Shown one piece after another: positions 9,048 to 21,565 of a stretch of 64,000 bases of DNA. A program made the position numbers and the translations under genes. The notes beneath the pieces are model-generated. The model saw only the letters and a list, made by a program, of their open reading frames with translations, was not told the origin of the DNA and did no database searches. The number at the start of each line of letters is the position of its first letter. Position 1 is the first letter of the stretch. Origin of the DNA: Pseudomonas sp. R-28-1W-6 (lineage in GTDB: Bacteria > Pseudomonadota > Gammaproteobacteria > Pseudomonadales > Pseudomonadaceae); the NCBI RefSeq assembly GCF_009799925.1, contig NZ_WELK01000003.1, forward strand, positions 242,317 through 306,316. Reading direction: 5' to 3'.

Positions 9048-9807
9048 ACCGATACAGCAGCGGGTAGACCGCCAGCCCCAGTGCCTCGTTGAGCAGCCGG
9101 GTGCTCTGCCAGAAGGCCTTGCCTTCCGGCAGCCAGCCGCCCAGCGGCCGCGCATTGGCCACGCCGAGAAAGCCCAGCGGCGCCGCTACCACCTCCAGCC
9201 CGGCCCGCTCGAAACACCAGCGCGAACGCGGCATGTGCGCCGCCTGGGTCACCAGCACCACCCGCCCGATGCCCTGCTCGCGCAACAACTGCGCCGTGTA
9301 TTGGGCATTCTCCCAGGTGGTGCGACTGCGCTCCTCGCGCCAGCGGGTCGCCACACCGAAATCACGCTGCAGCACCTCGGCCATCAACCCGGCCTCGCTC
9401 GGCGGTTCGCCGTAATGCAGGCCGCCACTGATCAGCAACGGCAAGCCGGAGGCGCGATGCAGGCGCGCGGCGTAGCGCAAGCGTTCCAGCGCCGTGGCGC
9501 TGGGCTGATCGCCGCCCCAGGCCGGGTCGGCCTCTTCGCGGCCGGAGCCGAGCACCACTATCACCTCGCCGCGCTGCGCCAGCGCCGCCCACTGCGCCTC
9601 GGCCAGGGCCGGCTCGCGCTCCAGGGCACGTGCGGCGTATTCGACCACCACCGGCAGGCTCATCAGCCACAAGCCCCCGACACCCAGCACCAGCAACACC
9701 ACGGCCAGGCGCGGACGGGCCGCCGCGCACAACCAGGCCAGCACAATCAGCAACAACAGACCGCCGGGGGGAAGAATCAATTGTTTGAGAATAAAGCGCA
9801 GTTCCAT
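9046..9807 (-). CDS. YdcF/ElyC-type DUF218 envelope protein
   Basis: A 253-residue membrane-anchored protein. Two hydrophobic segments occupy roughly residues 10-60. A DUF218 domain follows with the typical VIVVLGSG, ISGG, SRTTWENA and VTQAAHMPRS motifs. Relatives such as ElyC and SanA act in envelope integrity or undecaprenyl-phosphate-linked steps; the exact role here is inferred. The ATG at 9807 was preferred over an upstream GTG because GGAGG sits 6 bases before it. It is convergent with lnt across a palindromic terminator. The zinc-ribbon gene lies 45 bases upstream on the same strand. Confidence 0.82.
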   Translation of the reverse strand: MELRFILKQLILPPGGLLLLIVLAWLCAAARPRLAVVLLVLGVGGLWLMSLPVVVEYAARALEREPALAEAQWAALAQRGEVIVVLGSGREEADPAWGGDQPSATALERLRYAARLHRASGLPLLISGGLHYGEPPSEAGLMAEVLQRDFGVATRWREERSRTTWENAQYTAQLLREQGIGRVVLVTQAAHMPRSRWCFERAGLEVVAAPLGFLGVANARPLGGWLPEGKAFWQSTRLLNEALGLAVYPLLYR

Positions 9808-9852
9808 GGGCACCTCCGAGTGCCCGCGCAGCCTAGCAGAGGCTCGCCCAGA

Positions 9853-13099
<3,247 letters not shown>

Positions 13100-13155
13100 T
13101 TAAGCTCGGCGCCATGCCCGCATGGCGTCGTGACTCTCCAAGGGGATAGAAGAGA

Positions 13156-13767
13156 ATGATGAAACGGAATCTGATGGTAATCGGCCTGGCTGTTATGCTC
13201 AGCGCCTGCGGCTTCCAGCTGCGCGGCACCGGCACTGCCGATTTCGCCCTCAAGGAAGTCGACCTGCAGGCACGCAACGCCTACGGCGACACGGTCAAGC
13301 AAGTGCGTCAGGTCCTGGAAAACAGCGGCGTGAATGTCCACGCCGGCGCGCCCTACAAGCTGAGCCTGGCCAACGAAAAAGAAACCAAGCGCACCGCCAG
13401 CTACACCAGCAACGCGCGCAGCGCCGAGTACGAGCTGACCACCACGCTGGACTACGAGATCCGCGGCGAGAAGAACCTGCTGCTGCTCAACGACCAGCTG
13501 GAAGTGCAGACCACCTATGTCCACGACGAGAACAACCTGATCGGCTCCGACCAGGAATCCGGCCAGCTGCGCCAGGAAATGCGCCGCGAGCTGGTGCAGC
13601 AGATGATCCTGCGCCTGCAGCTGATCACCCCGGCCCAGCTCGAGCAGCTGCAGCAGGAAGCTGCAGCCCGCGCCCAGGCCGAAGCCGAAGCGACCGCCGC
13701 GGCGCGCCGCGCCGAGCAGGAGTCGGCGCCGCTGCAGTCGCCGATCCAGCTGCCGATCAGCCAGTAA
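13156..13767 (+). CDS. lptE: LPS-assembly lipoprotein LptE
   Basis: A 203-residue outer-membrane lipoprotein that plugs and assembles the LptD translocon. The signal peptide ends in a lipobox LSAC with the acylated cysteine at residue 17, followed by GFQLRGTGT, the hallmark LptE start. The C-terminus is a Gln/Ala/Glu-rich extension beyond the core. Two ATGs are in tandem (13156 and 13159), and an AGGGGA site lies upstream of both. Position between leuS and holA matches the conserved order. A terminator follows the stop. Confidence 0.94.
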   Translation: MMKRNLMVIGLAVMLSACGFQLRGTGTADFALKEVDLQARNAYGDTVKQVRQVLENSGVNVHAGAPYKLSLANEKETKRTASYTSNARSAEYELTTTLDYEIRGEKNLLLLNDQLEVQTTYVHDENNLIGSDQESGQLRQEMRRELVQQMILRLQLITPAQLEQLQQEAAARAQAEAEATAAARRAEQESAPLQSPIQLPISQ

Positions 13768-13775
13768 GCAGACAA

Positions 13776-13797
13776 GGGCCGGGTAACCGGCCCTTTT
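13776..13797 (+). terminator. Rho-independent terminator after lptE
   Basis: A 7-bp GC stem (13776-13782 with 13787-13793) and a GTAA tetraloop are followed by TTTT. It lies 8 bases after the lptE stop and 8 bases before the holA start, so it probably attenuates read-through into holA. Confidence 0.85.
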
Positions 13798-13804
13798 CGC
13801 AACG

Positions 13805-14839
13805 ATGAAGCTCAATCCCGCCCAACTCGGCAAACACCTGCAAGGCAGCCTCGCCCCGGTCTACGTGATCAGCGGCGACGAACCGCTGCTGTGCCAGGAA
13901 GCCGCCGACGCCATCCGCGCCGCCACCCGCGCCCAGGGGTTCAGCGAGCGCGAGGTGTTCCACGCCGAAGCCAACTTCGACTGGGGCCTGCTCTACGAAG
14001 CCGGCGCCAGTATGTCGCTGTTCGCCGAGAAGCGCGTGATCGAGCTGCGCATCGCCAACGGCAAGCCCGGCGACAAGGGCACCGCGGCCATCCTCGAATA
14101 CCTCGGCCGACCGCCGGAAGACACCCTGCTGCTGATCAGCCTGCCCAAGCTCGACGGCAGCACGCAGAAGACCAAGTGGGCCAAGGCGCTGATCGAAGGG
14201 CCAAACAGCCAGTTCCTGCAGATCTGGCCGGTCGAGGCCAGTCAGCTGCCGCAGTGGATTCGCCAGCGCCTGGCCCAGGCCGGCATGAGCGCCACCCAGG
14301 AAGCCCTGGAACTGATCGCCGCGCGGGTGGAAGGCAACCTGCTGGCCGCCGCCCAGGAAATCGAGAAGCTCAAGCTGCTCGCCGACGGCAACCAGATCGA
14401 CATCGCCACCGTGCAGGCCGCGGTGGCCGACAGCGCCCGTTACGACGTGTTCGGCCTGATCGAGGCGGTGCTCGGCGGCGATGCCACGCATGCCCTGCGC
14501 ATGCTCGAAGGCCTGCGCGGCGAGGGCCAGGAGGCGCTGTTCATCCTGGTCATGCTGGCCCGCGAACTGCGCCAACTGGCCGGCCTAGCTCAACAGATCA
14601 GCCAGGGCACCCCCATGGACAAGGCCTTCGCCGCCGCCCGCCCGCCGATCTGGGACAAGCGCCGGCCGCTGGTCAGCAAGGCCCTGCAACGCCACTCCGC
14701 GGCACGCTGGAACCAGCTGCTGATCGACGCCCAGCGCATCGACGCCCAGGTCAAGGGCCAGGCCCCCGGCGACCCCTGGAGCAGCCTGGGCCGCCTGGTG
14801 CTGCTGATGGCCGGCCAGCGCCTGCCGCTCAGCGAGTAG
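13805..14839 (+). CDS. holA: DNA polymerase III subunit delta
   Basis: A 344-residue clamp-loader subunit that opens the beta sliding clamp. It has a RarA/AAA-like fold with an N-terminal VYVISGDEPLLCQEAADAI segment typical of HolA, and a clamp-contact LFAEKRVIEL region near residue 72. Length is normal. It is preceded by a terminator, so expression may depend on read-through or a promoter within lptE. There is no obvious strong ribosome-binding site in the 8 bases after the terminator. A short hairpin (14893-14911) follows, then arfA. Confidence 0.95.
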   Translation: MKLNPAQLGKHLQGSLAPVYVISGDEPLLCQEAADAIRAATRAQGFSEREVFHAEANFDWGLLYEAGASMSLFAEKRVIELRIANGKPGDKGTAAILEYLGRPPEDTLLLISLPKLDGSTQKTKWAKALIEGPNSQFLQIWPVEASQLPQWIRQRLAQAGMSATQEALELIAARVEGNLLAAAQEIEKLKLLADGNQIDIATVQAAVADSARYDVFGLIEAVLGGDATHALRMLEGLRGEGQEALFILVMLARELRQLAGLAQQISQGTPMDKAFAAARPPIWDKRRPLVSKALQRHSAARWNQLLIDAQRIDAQVKGQAPGDPWSSLGRLVLLMAGQRLPLSE

Positions 14840-14928
14840 CCCCGTCCCAGCCCACATCTGGACATTTTTCGTACAACGGCGCATCCTCCGCGCGCTCGCG
14901 TACCGCGAGCGATTACCGAGGACATGCC

Positions 14929-15084
14929 ATGGCCAAGAATGCCAAGCGGCCGAACAAGGCCAAATCCCTAGTCGCCCAACCCCTGTTCCGTTGCCGCCAG
15001 GAACAGGCGAAGAAAGGCAAAGGCAGCTACCGCCGCGAAGCCTCCCAGCAAAACTGGGAGGCTTCGTGCTTTATGGCGGCGTGA
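14929..15084 (+). CDS. arfA: Alternative ribosome-rescue factor A
   Basis: A 51-residue basic protein. It matches ArfA by the central PLFRCRQEQAKKGKGSY block and the later NWEAS. ArfA recruits RF2 to ribosomes stalled on non-stop mRNA when trans-translation fails. The coding region contains a perfect 12-bp hairpin at codons 37-46. In E. coli the equivalent hairpin truncates the arfA message, so the product is normally tagged by tmRNA and degraded, which makes ArfA a tmRNA back-up. The same design is visible here. A GAGGAC site precedes the ATG. It is too small and basic to be confident without the motif, but the motif is distinctive. Confidence 0.9.
   Translation: MAKNAKRPNKAKSLVAQPLFRCRQEQAKKGKGSYRREASQQNWEASCFMAA
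15037..15065 (+). promoter_or_regulatory. Intragenic hairpin of arfA (RNase III/termination site)
   Basis: A perfect 12-bp inverted repeat (15037-15048 with 15054-15065) closes a CAAAA loop inside the arfA reading frame and is followed by GTGCTTT. In characterised arfA genes this structure produces a non-stop truncated mRNA. The weak U-tract here suggests RNase III cleavage at least as much as termination. Confidence 0.82.
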
Positions 15085-15129
15085 AATGTTAAGGTCGCGC
15101 CTTGTTCGCTAAGATCCGAGATTCGCGCA

Positions 15130-16413
15130 ATGCCCCACCTCGCCACCGGCCGCCGGTACTCCCTACTCGTCGCCGCCACCCTCCTCGGCGCCTGCGCCGA
15201 AACCCCACCCCAGGTCAGCCAGACGCCGCTAGCCAGCCCAACCGCCACGGTTGCAAGCACCCCCTCCGCGCCGGTCACCACCGCAGCAGAACCGACCCCG
15301 GCGATCAGCTTTGCCGACTGGCGCCAGAACTTTCGCGACAAGGCCCTGCGTGCCGGCATCCAGGCCGAGCTGTTCGACCAGGCCTTCAGCGGCATTAGCC
15401 CCGACATGAGCGTGGTCCGCGCCGACCGCAGCCAGCCCGAGTTCACCCGCCCGGTGTGGGAATACATCGAGGGCGCCACCTCGCCGATCCGCCTGCGCAA
15501 GGGCCAGGCCCTGCTCGCCGAACACGCCGAGACCCTGGCCGCCATCGAGCAGCGCTATGGGGTCGATCGCGAGACCCTGGTGGCGATCTGGGGCATGGAA
15601 AGCAGCTTCGGCCAGTTCATGGGCGAGCAGTCGGTGATCCGCTCCCTGGCCACCCTGGCCTACGAAGGGCGCCGTCCGCAGTTCGCCGAAGAGCAGCTGT
15701 TGGCGGCCCTGCAGATCCTGCAGAGCGGCGATATCCAGCCCGGGAGCATGCTCGGTTCCTGGGCCGGGGCCATGGGCCAGACCCAGTTCATCCCCACCAC
15801 CTACCTGACCCACGCGGTGGACTTCGACGGCGACGGGCGCCGCGACATCTGGAACTCCAGCGCCGACGCCCTGGCCTCGGCCGCCCACTACCTGCAGGCC
15901 TCCGGCTGGCAGTTCGGCCAGCCCTGGGGCATGGAGGTCGCCCTGCCCAGCGACTTCGACTACGCCCTGGCCGACGAAGCGGTACGCCTGCCGGTAAGCG
16001 CCTGGGTCGAACGCGGCGCCAAGGTGCCCGCCGTGGCGGTGCGCCCCGACGCCCAGGCCTACCTGTTGCTGCCCGCCGGCCACCGCGGCCCGGCCTTCCT
16101 GGTGCTGGAGAACTTCCGCGCCATCTTGCGGTACAACAACTCCTCGTCCTATGCCCTGGCCGTGGCCCTGCTCGGCCAGCGCTTCAACGGTGGCGGACAG
16201 ATCCTCGCCGACTGGCCGCGCAGCGACCGCCCGCTGGGCCGCAGCGAGCGCATGCAGCTGCAGCAAGGGCTAGCGGCCAAGGGCTACAGCCCCGGCCCGG
16301 CGGACGGCATCATCGGCGCCAACACGCGCAAGGCGATTCGCGCCTTCCAGCAGAGCCTGGGCCTGCCGGCCGACGGCTATCCGACCCCGGCGCTGCTGCA
16401 ACAGCTGCGCTGA
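15130..16413 (+). CDS. MltB-family lytic murein transglycosylase with C-terminal peptidoglycan-binding domain
   Basis: A 427-residue predicted lipoprotein (lipobox LGAC, acylated Cys near residue 21) with a Pro/Thr/Ala-rich linker to about residue 60. The SLT type 3 domain follows, with catalytic Glu157 in [12 protein letters not shown] and the [13 protein letters not shown] motif. A C-terminal PG_binding_1 domain occupies about residues 365-427. It cleaves murein to 1,6-anhydro products. By position after holA/arfA and before lipA it corresponds to the SltB3-type enzyme of P. aeruginosa (from memory). It is a paralogue of the mltB gene at 22579-23601, which lacks the binding domain. Confidence 0.9.
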   Translation: MPHLATGRRYSLLVAATLLGACAETPPQVSQTPLASPTATVASTPSAPVTTAAEPTPAISFADWRQNFRDKALRAGIQAELFDQAFSGISPDMSVVRADRSQPEFTRPVWEYIEGATSPIRLRKGQALLAEHAETLAAIEQRYGVDRETLVAIWGMESSFGQFMGEQSVIRSLATLAYEGRRPQFAEEQLLAALQILQSGDIQPGSMLGSWAGAMGQTQFIPTTYLTHAVDFDGDGRRDIWNSSADALASAAHYLQASGWQFGQPWGMEVALPSDFDYALADEAVRLPVSAWVERGAKVPAVAVRPDAQAYLLLPAGHRGPAFLVLENFRAILRYNNSSSYALAVALLGQRFNGGGQILADWPRSDRPLGRSERMQLQQGLAAKGYSPGPADGIIGANTRKAIRAFQQSLGLPADGYPTPALLQQLR

Positions 16414-16594
16414 CCGCGGCGACCCGCGGACACACCGACACAGGCGGTTTGAGGATTACGCCGAGAGCACGGCTACACTGCAGGAACTGTTGCCTTGGCG
16501 ACAGCGGCCGATATGGTTGGCAGGCGCACAGGGATGTCTCGCCTCAGATGCGTCATGGATTGTCCTGCATTCACCCCCCCCAGGTGCCCTGCCG

Positions 16595-17911
16595 ATGTTC
16601 AACAAAAAACTGAAAGACGAGCTGGCCCGGCTGAGCAATGAGCTGACCAGCATGCGCCAGATCAAGGACTCGTTTTACCGCGAGCTGCTGGTTCTGGAGA
16701 TCGAACCCGATGGGCGCATCCGCTATGCCAACGACAACTTCCTCGGCGAAATGCTCTACCGAGGTGACGCCCTGCTCGGTCGCCAGTTGGATTCGCTGAT
16801 ACCCGACTCCTTCCGCAGCGAAACCAACTACCAGAAACTGCAGCAGGCCCTGCGCGCCCGCGAGCACCTCAGCGGAGCCTTCCGCCTGCTGCGCGGCAAT
16901 GGCGAAGAAGCCTGGCTGCGCGCGATCTGGCAGCCGGTGATGAACAGCCGCAGCGAACTGGCCTATTTCACCCTCTGCGCCAACGACCTGACCCGCACCA
17001 TCAGCACCTCCAGGGAACACGAGGGGCTGATCGGCGCCCTGCTGCGTTCCACCGCAGTGATCGAGTTCAACCTGGGCGGCGAAGTGTTGACCGCCAATGA
17101 GCGCTTCCTCGAAGGCATGGGCTATCGCCTGGAGCAGATCCAGGGCAAGCACCACCGCATGTTCTGCGAGCCGGAGGAATACAACTCGCAGGCCTACCGC
17201 GAGTTCTGGGCCCGCCTCAATCGCGGCGAGTTCGTTGCCGGGCGCTTCAAGCGCATCGACAGTCATGGCCGCACGGTCTGGCTGGAGGCCTCCTACAACC
17301 CGATCCTCGACACGCACAACCGCCTGTACAAGGTGGTCAAGTTCGCCACCGTGATCACCGACCAGGTCAATCGGGAACAGGCCGTGGCCGAGGCGGCGAA
17401 CATTGCCTACAGCATCTCCCGGCAGACCGACGAGACAGCCAACCAGGGCGCCGCCGTGGTGCGCCAGACGGTCGAGGTGATGCAACGCATCGCCCGCCAG
17501 GTGCAGGAGGCCAGCGACGGGATCGAGGCCCTGGACAAGCAATCGCAGCTGATCAGCAGCATCATGCAGACCATTCGCGGTATCGCCGACCAGACCAACC
17601 TGCTGGCACTCAATGCCGCCATCGAAGCGGCGCGTGCCGGTGAGCAGGGTCGCGGCTTCGCCGTGGTGGCCGACGAGGTGCGCCAGCTGGCCGGACGCAC
17701 CAGCCAGGCTACCGAGGAAATCGTCGAGGTGGTGCAGAAGAACCAGAACCTGGCGCAGAACGCGGTAGCCAGCATGGCCAGCAGCAGCGAGCAGGCCGAG
17801 CAGGGGGTGGACCTGGCCAACGAGGCCGGCCAGGTGATCGTCGCGATTCAGGACGGCGCCAAGCAGGTGGTACAGGCGGTGGAGCAGTTCGCCAGCCAGC
17901 TCAAGACCTGA
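16595..17911 (+). CDS. Soluble PAS-PAS-MCP signalling protein (BdlA/Aer-like)
   Basis: A 438-residue protein with no signal peptide or membrane segment. Two PAS domains (about 25-130 and 145-255) are followed by a methyl-accepting chemotaxis signalling domain. The near-invariant hairpin tip [20 protein letters not shown] lies near residue 330. This PAS-PAS-MCP layout is that of BdlA, the P. aeruginosa biofilm-dispersal regulator, and of soluble energy-taxis receptors. The ATG at 16595 is preferred because the preceding in-frame codons look non-coding. It lies between the transglycosylase and lipA, where I do not recall a chemoreceptor in P. aeruginosa, so it may be an insertion. Ligand and cofactor are unknown. 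Confidence 0.88.
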   Translation: MFNKKLKDELARLSNELTSMRQIKDSFYRELLVLEIEPDGRIRYANDNFLGEMLYRGDALLGRQLDSLIPDSFRSETNYQKLQQALRAREHLSGAFRLLRGNGEEAWLRAIWQPVMNSRSELAYFTLCANDLTRTISTSREHEGLIGALLRSTAVIEFNLGGEVLTANERFLEGMGYRLEQIQGKHHRMFCEPEEYNSQAYREFWARLNRGEFVAGRFKRIDSHGRTVWLEASYNPILDTHNRLYKVVKFATVITDQVNREQAVAEAANIAYSISRQTDETANQGAAVVRQTVEVMQRIARQVQEASDGIEALDKQSQLISSIMQTIRGIADQTNLLALNAAIEAARAGEQGRGFAVVADEVRQLAGRTSQATEEIVEVVQKNQNLAQNAVASMASSSEQAEQGVDLANEAGQVIVAIQDGAKQVVQAVEQFASQLKT

Positions 17912-18091
17912 CACCCCATACATCCGCAACAGCGCAGGCGGCTCGCAGGGACGCGGGCCCACTAGCTAGCGTGTCGTGTGGCACCTGGCCTTGCGCCGAC
18001 AGCCGCAGGCAGTCGCCGCAAATCGTCTATGGTAGACTGCAGCCCGGCCAAAAGCCTGCTACCGATGCCTCCTACCGGAGCCGAGATTCCG

Positions 18092-19144
18092 ATGTCCGAC
18101 ACAGCCCCGCCCAAGCCCGTATCCAGCGGCGAAAAATTTCGCAACCCCCAGGGAATTACCGCGATCAAGGATGGCCAGAAGCGCCGCGCTTCCGCCGAAC
18201 CCCAGGTCGTCGAACCCAAGCCGAGCTGGTTGCGGGTCAAGGTGCCGAGCGGCAGCCGCTTCGACGCGGTCAAACGCAACGTCGGCGAGCATCGCCTGAG
18301 CACCGTCTGCCAGGAGTCACACTGCCCGAACATCGGCGAATGCTGGTCCAACGGCACCGCCACCATCATGTTGATGGGCTCGGTGTGCACCCGTGCCTGC
18401 CGCTTCTGTGCGGTCGACACCGGCAACCCGAATGGTTGGCTGGACCCGGAAGAACCGCAGAACACCGCCAAATCGGTGGAGCTGATGGCCCTGCGCTACA
18501 TCGTCCTGACCTCGGTGGACCGCGATGATCTGCCCGATGGCGGCGCCGCTCACTACGCGGCCTGCGTGCAGGCGATCAAGGCCAATACACCCCAGGTGGT
18601 GGTGGAGGCCCTGACGCCGGACTTCGATGGCGATCACGAGGCCATCGCCCGCGTGGTGGATTCCGGCCTGGAGGTCTTTGCCCAGAACGTCGAGACGGTC
18701 AAGCGCCTGACCCATGAGGTGCGCGACCCGCGCGCCGGCTACGAGAAGACCCTGCGCGTACTGGAGCACGCCAAGCGCCATCGCCCCACGATCATCACCA
18801 AGACCAGCCTGATGCTCGGCCTGGGCGAGACCGACGAGGAAATCCTGGAAACCATGGATGACCTGCGCGCCATCGGCGTCGACATCCTCACCCTCGGCCA
18901 ATACCTGCAACCCACCCGCAACCACCTGCCGGTGAAGCGCTGGGTCAGCCCCGAGGAGTTCAATCGCTTGCGTGACATCGGCCTGGAAAAAGGCTTCATG
19001 GAGGTCGCCGCCGGCCCGCTGGTACGTTCCAGCTACCGCGCCGACCGTGTGTTCGAGAAGAACAACCTGGGCCTGGCCGCCCCCGTCCAGGTGCCCGGCC
19101 AGCAGCAGAACGACAGCCTGATTCCGACACTCAATCTGAACTGA
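18092..19144 (+). CDS. lipA: Lipoyl synthase
   Basis: A 350-residue radical SAM enzyme that inserts two sulfurs into octanoyl-protein to make lipoate. The auxiliary cluster cysteines are in [14 protein letters not shown] (C-x4-C-x5-C). The SAM cluster is CxxxCxxC in [10 protein letters not shown]. The C-terminal RSSYRAD serine ligand is also present. The ATG at 18092 was chosen for the MSDTAPPKP start common in Pseudomonas; an in-frame ATG at 18065 is possible. It converges on lipB, which supplies the octanoyl substrate. Confidence 0.96.
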   Translation: MSDTAPPKPVSSGEKFRNPQGITAIKDGQKRRASAEPQVVEPKPSWLRVKVPSGSRFDAVKRNVGEHRLSTVCQESHCPNIGECWSNGTATIMLMGSVCTRACRFCAVDTGNPNGWLDPEEPQNTAKSVELMALRYIVLTSVDRDDLPDGGAAHYAACVQAIKANTPQVVVEALTPDFDGDHEAIARVVDSGLEVFAQNVETVKRLTHEVRDPRAGYEKTLRVLEHAKRHRPTIITKTSLMLGLGETDEEILETMDDLRAIGVDILTLGQYLQPTRNHLPVKRWVSPEEFNRLRDIGLEKGFMEVAAGPLVRSSYRADRVFEKNNLGLAAPVQVPGQQQNDSLIPTLNLN

Positions 19145-19169
19145 TAGCGAAAGACCGGAATCGGCGCTA

Positions 19170-19206
19170 GCAGGCTCGGGGCTCTGGAGCAGAACCCCGA
19201 GCCTGC
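19170..19206. terminator. Bidirectional terminator between lipA and lipB
   Basis: A perfect 12-bp inverted repeat (19170-19181 with 19195-19206) has a 13-base loop that itself contains a small inverted repeat. It sits between the convergent lipA and lipB stops. No extended T-run is seen. Confidence 0.7.
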
Positions 19207-19225
19207 CAGCACTGCAAGCAAACCA

Positions 19226-19843
19226 TCAGACGTAGCCCAGACGCTCGCGCAGAGCACGCTCCAGGCGTTGCGCCACCTCGTCGAGCGCGGGCGGCGTATC
19301 GAGCAGATCCCCGAGCTGGACCATCTTCAGGCCGGCGTAACCGCAAGGATTGATGCGCTGGAAAGGCGACATGTCCATATCGACATTCAGCGCCAGGCCG
19401 TGGAATGAGCAGCCATTGCGCACCCGCAGGCCCAACGAGGCGATTTTCTCACCCTTGACGTAGACACCCGGGGCATCGGCCTTCGGCGCCGCCTCGACGC
19501 CATAGCCGGCCAGCACATCGACCAGCGCCCGCTCCATGGCAGTGACCAGCACCCGCACCCCCAACCCCTGGCGCCGCAGATTGAGCATCAGGTAGGCCAC
19601 CAACTGGCCGGGGCCATGGTAAGTGACCTGGCCACCGCGCTCGACCTGCACCACCGGAATATCACCCGGGGCCAACAGATGCTCCGGTTTGCCGGCCTGG
19701 CCCTGGGTGAACACCCGCGGGTGCTGCAGCAGCCAGATCTCGTCGGGCGTGCTCTCATCACGCTCGGCGGTGAAGCTGCGCATGGCTTCCAGAGTCGGCA
19801 GATACTCCACCAACCCCAGGTGACGCACGACGAGCTCTGCCAC
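19226..19843 (-). CDS. lipB: Octanoyl-ACP:protein N-octanoyltransferase
   Basis: A 205-residue enzyme that transfers octanoate from ACP to lipoyl domains, the step before LipA. Key features are [16 protein letters not shown] near residue 70, the catalytic Lys in [11 protein letters not shown] and the catalytic Cys in [14 protein letters not shown]. The frame is open far upstream into ybeD. The GTG at 19843 is chosen because it overlaps the ybeD stop by one base (TAGTG) and gives the normal length, implying translational coupling. Confidence 0.94.
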   Translation of the reverse strand: MAELVVRHLGLVEYLPTLEAMRSFTAERDESTPDEIWLLQHPRVFTQGQAGKPEHLLAPGDIPVVQVERGGQVTYHGPGQLVAYLMLNLRRQGLGVRVLVTAMERALVDVLAGYGVEAAPKADAPGVYVKGEKIASLGLRVRNGCSFHGLALNVDMDMSPFQRINPCGYAGLKMVQLGDLLDTPPALDEVAQRLERALRERLGYV

Positions 19844-20121
19844 TAGAGCACCATGTGCACGCGGCCAGTGGCCTTCAGGTCGACGTGGATGGCCTGCAGC
19901 TGCTCCACCCCGGTGGCGGTGATCAACACCTGCACGGAAAGGAAGCGGCCGTTGCGGCTGTCGCGCACCACCAGGCTGGTGGAGTCGAAGCCCGGCGCGT
20001 GGCGCTGCATCACTTCGATCACCAGGTCGGTGAAGCCGTCGCCCGCCTCGCCGATCACCTTGATCGGGTAGCGCTCGCAGGGGAATTCGATTTTCGGGGC
20101 TTGGATATCGGTATCGGTCAT
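19843..20121 (-). CDS. ybeD: DUF493/YbeD-family protein
   Basis: A 92-residue small alpha/beta protein of the DUF493 family, with the typical [11 protein letters not shown] start and a C-terminal ATGRVHMVL. It is always close to lipB in gammaproteobacteria and is thought to be a lipoate-related or regulatory ACT-like protein; the role is unproven. The ATG at 20121 gives the standard N-terminus [14 protein letters not shown]. It overlaps lipB by one base. A 163-base gap with a terminator separates it from dacA. Confidence 0.9.
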   Translation of the reverse strand: MTDTDIQAPKIEFPCERYPIKVIGEAGDGFTDLVIEVMQRHAPGFDSTSLVVRDSRNGRFLSVQVLITATGVEQLQAIHVDLKATGRVHMVL

Positions 20122-20255
20122 GGCTTCGGCAGGCTTTTGGCCTGTAGGCAAGAGCAGGCCCCAGGTCTGGGGCCTTGCGCGGATGGGGCACGCGACGGTG
20201 CATGCTCCCTTAATAAGCCCGGCCGAGGTTTTTTCAAGGCCTGCTTGCAGTTTGC

Positions 20256-20276
20256 GGACGCCCGGTAGGGGCGTCC
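20256..20276 (-). terminator. Terminator-like hairpin after dacA
   Basis: A perfect 8-bp stem (20256-20263 with 20269-20276) with a 5-base loop lies just past the dacA stop on the leftward transcript. The following bases include only a short pyrimidine run. Confidence 0.6.
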
Positions 20277-20284
20277 ATGCCACC

Positions 20285-21463
20285 TCAGTTGAACAGGCCG
20301 TAGAAGAACAGGCGGATGCCATCCCACAGGCGGCGGAAGAAGCCACCCTCCTCGACCGCTTCGAGGGCGATCAGATTGGCGCTGTGTACCACCTGGTCAC
20401 CCAGCTTGACCTCGACTTTGCCGATCACGTCGCCCTCCTTGAGCGGCGCCACCAGCTGCGGCTCGACGGTCATGCTGGCTTGCAGCTGCTTGATCTGGCC
20501 CTTGGGCAGGGTCATGGTCAGGTCTTCGGCCAGGCCGGCCTTGACCTGGCGCACGGCACCCTTCCAGACCTGGGCCTGGCTCAGTTCCTGGCCCTTCTTG
20601 TAGAAGGTCTGGGTCTCGAAGAAGCGGAAGCCGTAGGTCAGCAGCTTCTGGGTTTCCGCGGCGCGGGCCGACTCGCTGACGGTGCCGAACACCGCGGTGA
20701 TCATCCGCGCACCTTCACGCACGGCCGAGGACACCAGGCAGTAGCCGGCTTCGTCGGTGTGGCCGGTCTTCAGGCCGTCGACGGTCTTGTCGCGCCACAG
20801 CAGCAGGTTGCGGTTGCCCTGCTTGATGTTGTTCCAGAAGAACTCCTTCTGCGAGTAGATCGCGTAGTGCTCGGCGTCCTCGTTGATGATCGCGCGGGCC
20901 AGGATGGCCATGTCGTGGGCACTGGAGTAGTGCTCCGGATGCGGCAGGCCGGTGGCGTTCATGAAGTGCGAGTTCTTCATGCCCAGGCGCTCGGCGGTCT
21001 CGTTCATCATGTCGGCGAAGGCGTCCTCGCTGCCGGCGATGTACTCGGCCAGGGCGATGCTGGCGTCGTTGCCGGACTGGATGATGATGCCGTGCAGCAG
21101 GTCGTCCACCTTCACCTGGCTGTTCAGCGGCAGGAACATGGTGGAACCGCCGGAAGCGGCGCCACCGGTACGCCAGGCGTGCTCGCTGACGGGCACTAGG
21201 TCTTCCTCACCGATCTTGCCCTTGCGGATTTCCAGGGTGGCGATGTAGGCGGTCATCAGCTTGGTCAGGCTGGCCGGAGGCAGGCGCTGGTCGCTGTTGT
21301 TTTCCACCAGCACCTTGCCGCTGGCGCCATCCATCAGCACATAGGACTTGGCCGCCAGCTGCGGCGGCGACGGGATCGCCTGGTCCTGGGCGGCCTGGGT
21401 GAGCGGCGCGCCGAGCAGCAGGGTGAACAGGGAAAGGCATCGGGCAAAGCGGGAGATATTCAT
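20285..21463 (-). CDS. dacA: D-alanyl-D-alanine carboxypeptidase (PBP5/6 type)
   Basis: A 392-residue periplasmic low-molecular-mass PBP that trims the terminal D-Ala of murein stem peptides. The three penicillin-binding motifs are present: SLTK ([11 protein letters not shown], near residue 65), SGN ([13 protein letters not shown]) and KTG ([12 protein letters not shown]). A cleavable signal peptide ends in TQAAQ near residue 25. The C-terminus [18 protein letters not shown] is an amphipathic helix for membrane attachment. It is downstream of rlpA (102 bases) on the leftward strand. Confidence 0.95.
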   Translation of the reverse strand: MNISRFARCLSLFTLLLGAPLTQAAQDQAIPSPPQLAAKSYVLMDGASGKVLVENNSDQRLPPASLTKLMTAYIATLEIRKGKIGEEDLVPVSEHAWRTGGAASGGSTMFLPLNSQVKVDDLLHGIIIQSGNDASIALAEYIAGSEDAFADMMNETAERLGMKNSHFMNATGLPHPEHYSSAHDMAILARAIINEDAEHYAIYSQKEFFWNNIKQGNRNLLLWRDKTVDGLKTGHTDEAGYCLVSSAVREGARMITAVFGTVSESARAAETQKLLTYGFRFFETQTFYKKGQELSQAQVWKGAVRQVKAGLAEDLTMTLPKGQIKQLQASMTVEPQLVAPLKEGDVIGKVEVKLGDQVVHSANLIALEAVEEGGFFRRLWDGIRLFFYGLFN

Positions 21464-21565
21464 CCGTCTCTCTGAAATAGCTATTCAACAATGGCACAGG
21501 CGACACCAGGGTCGCCTGCATTCACCGCCTGCCCGAAACGGCTCCGGACGGCGGACGAAGAAGGT

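Noticed and set aside
14893..14911. Hairpin after holA as a terminator
   Set aside because: An 8-bp stem with a 3-base loop is present, but no T-run follows and it lies close to the arfA start. Its role is unclear, so it is not listed as a terminator.
17979..17994. TGGCAC...TTGC resembling a sigma-54 promoter upstream of lipA
   Set aside because: The spacer is six bases instead of five, putting GG and GC one base too far apart. RpoN is strict about this spacing.
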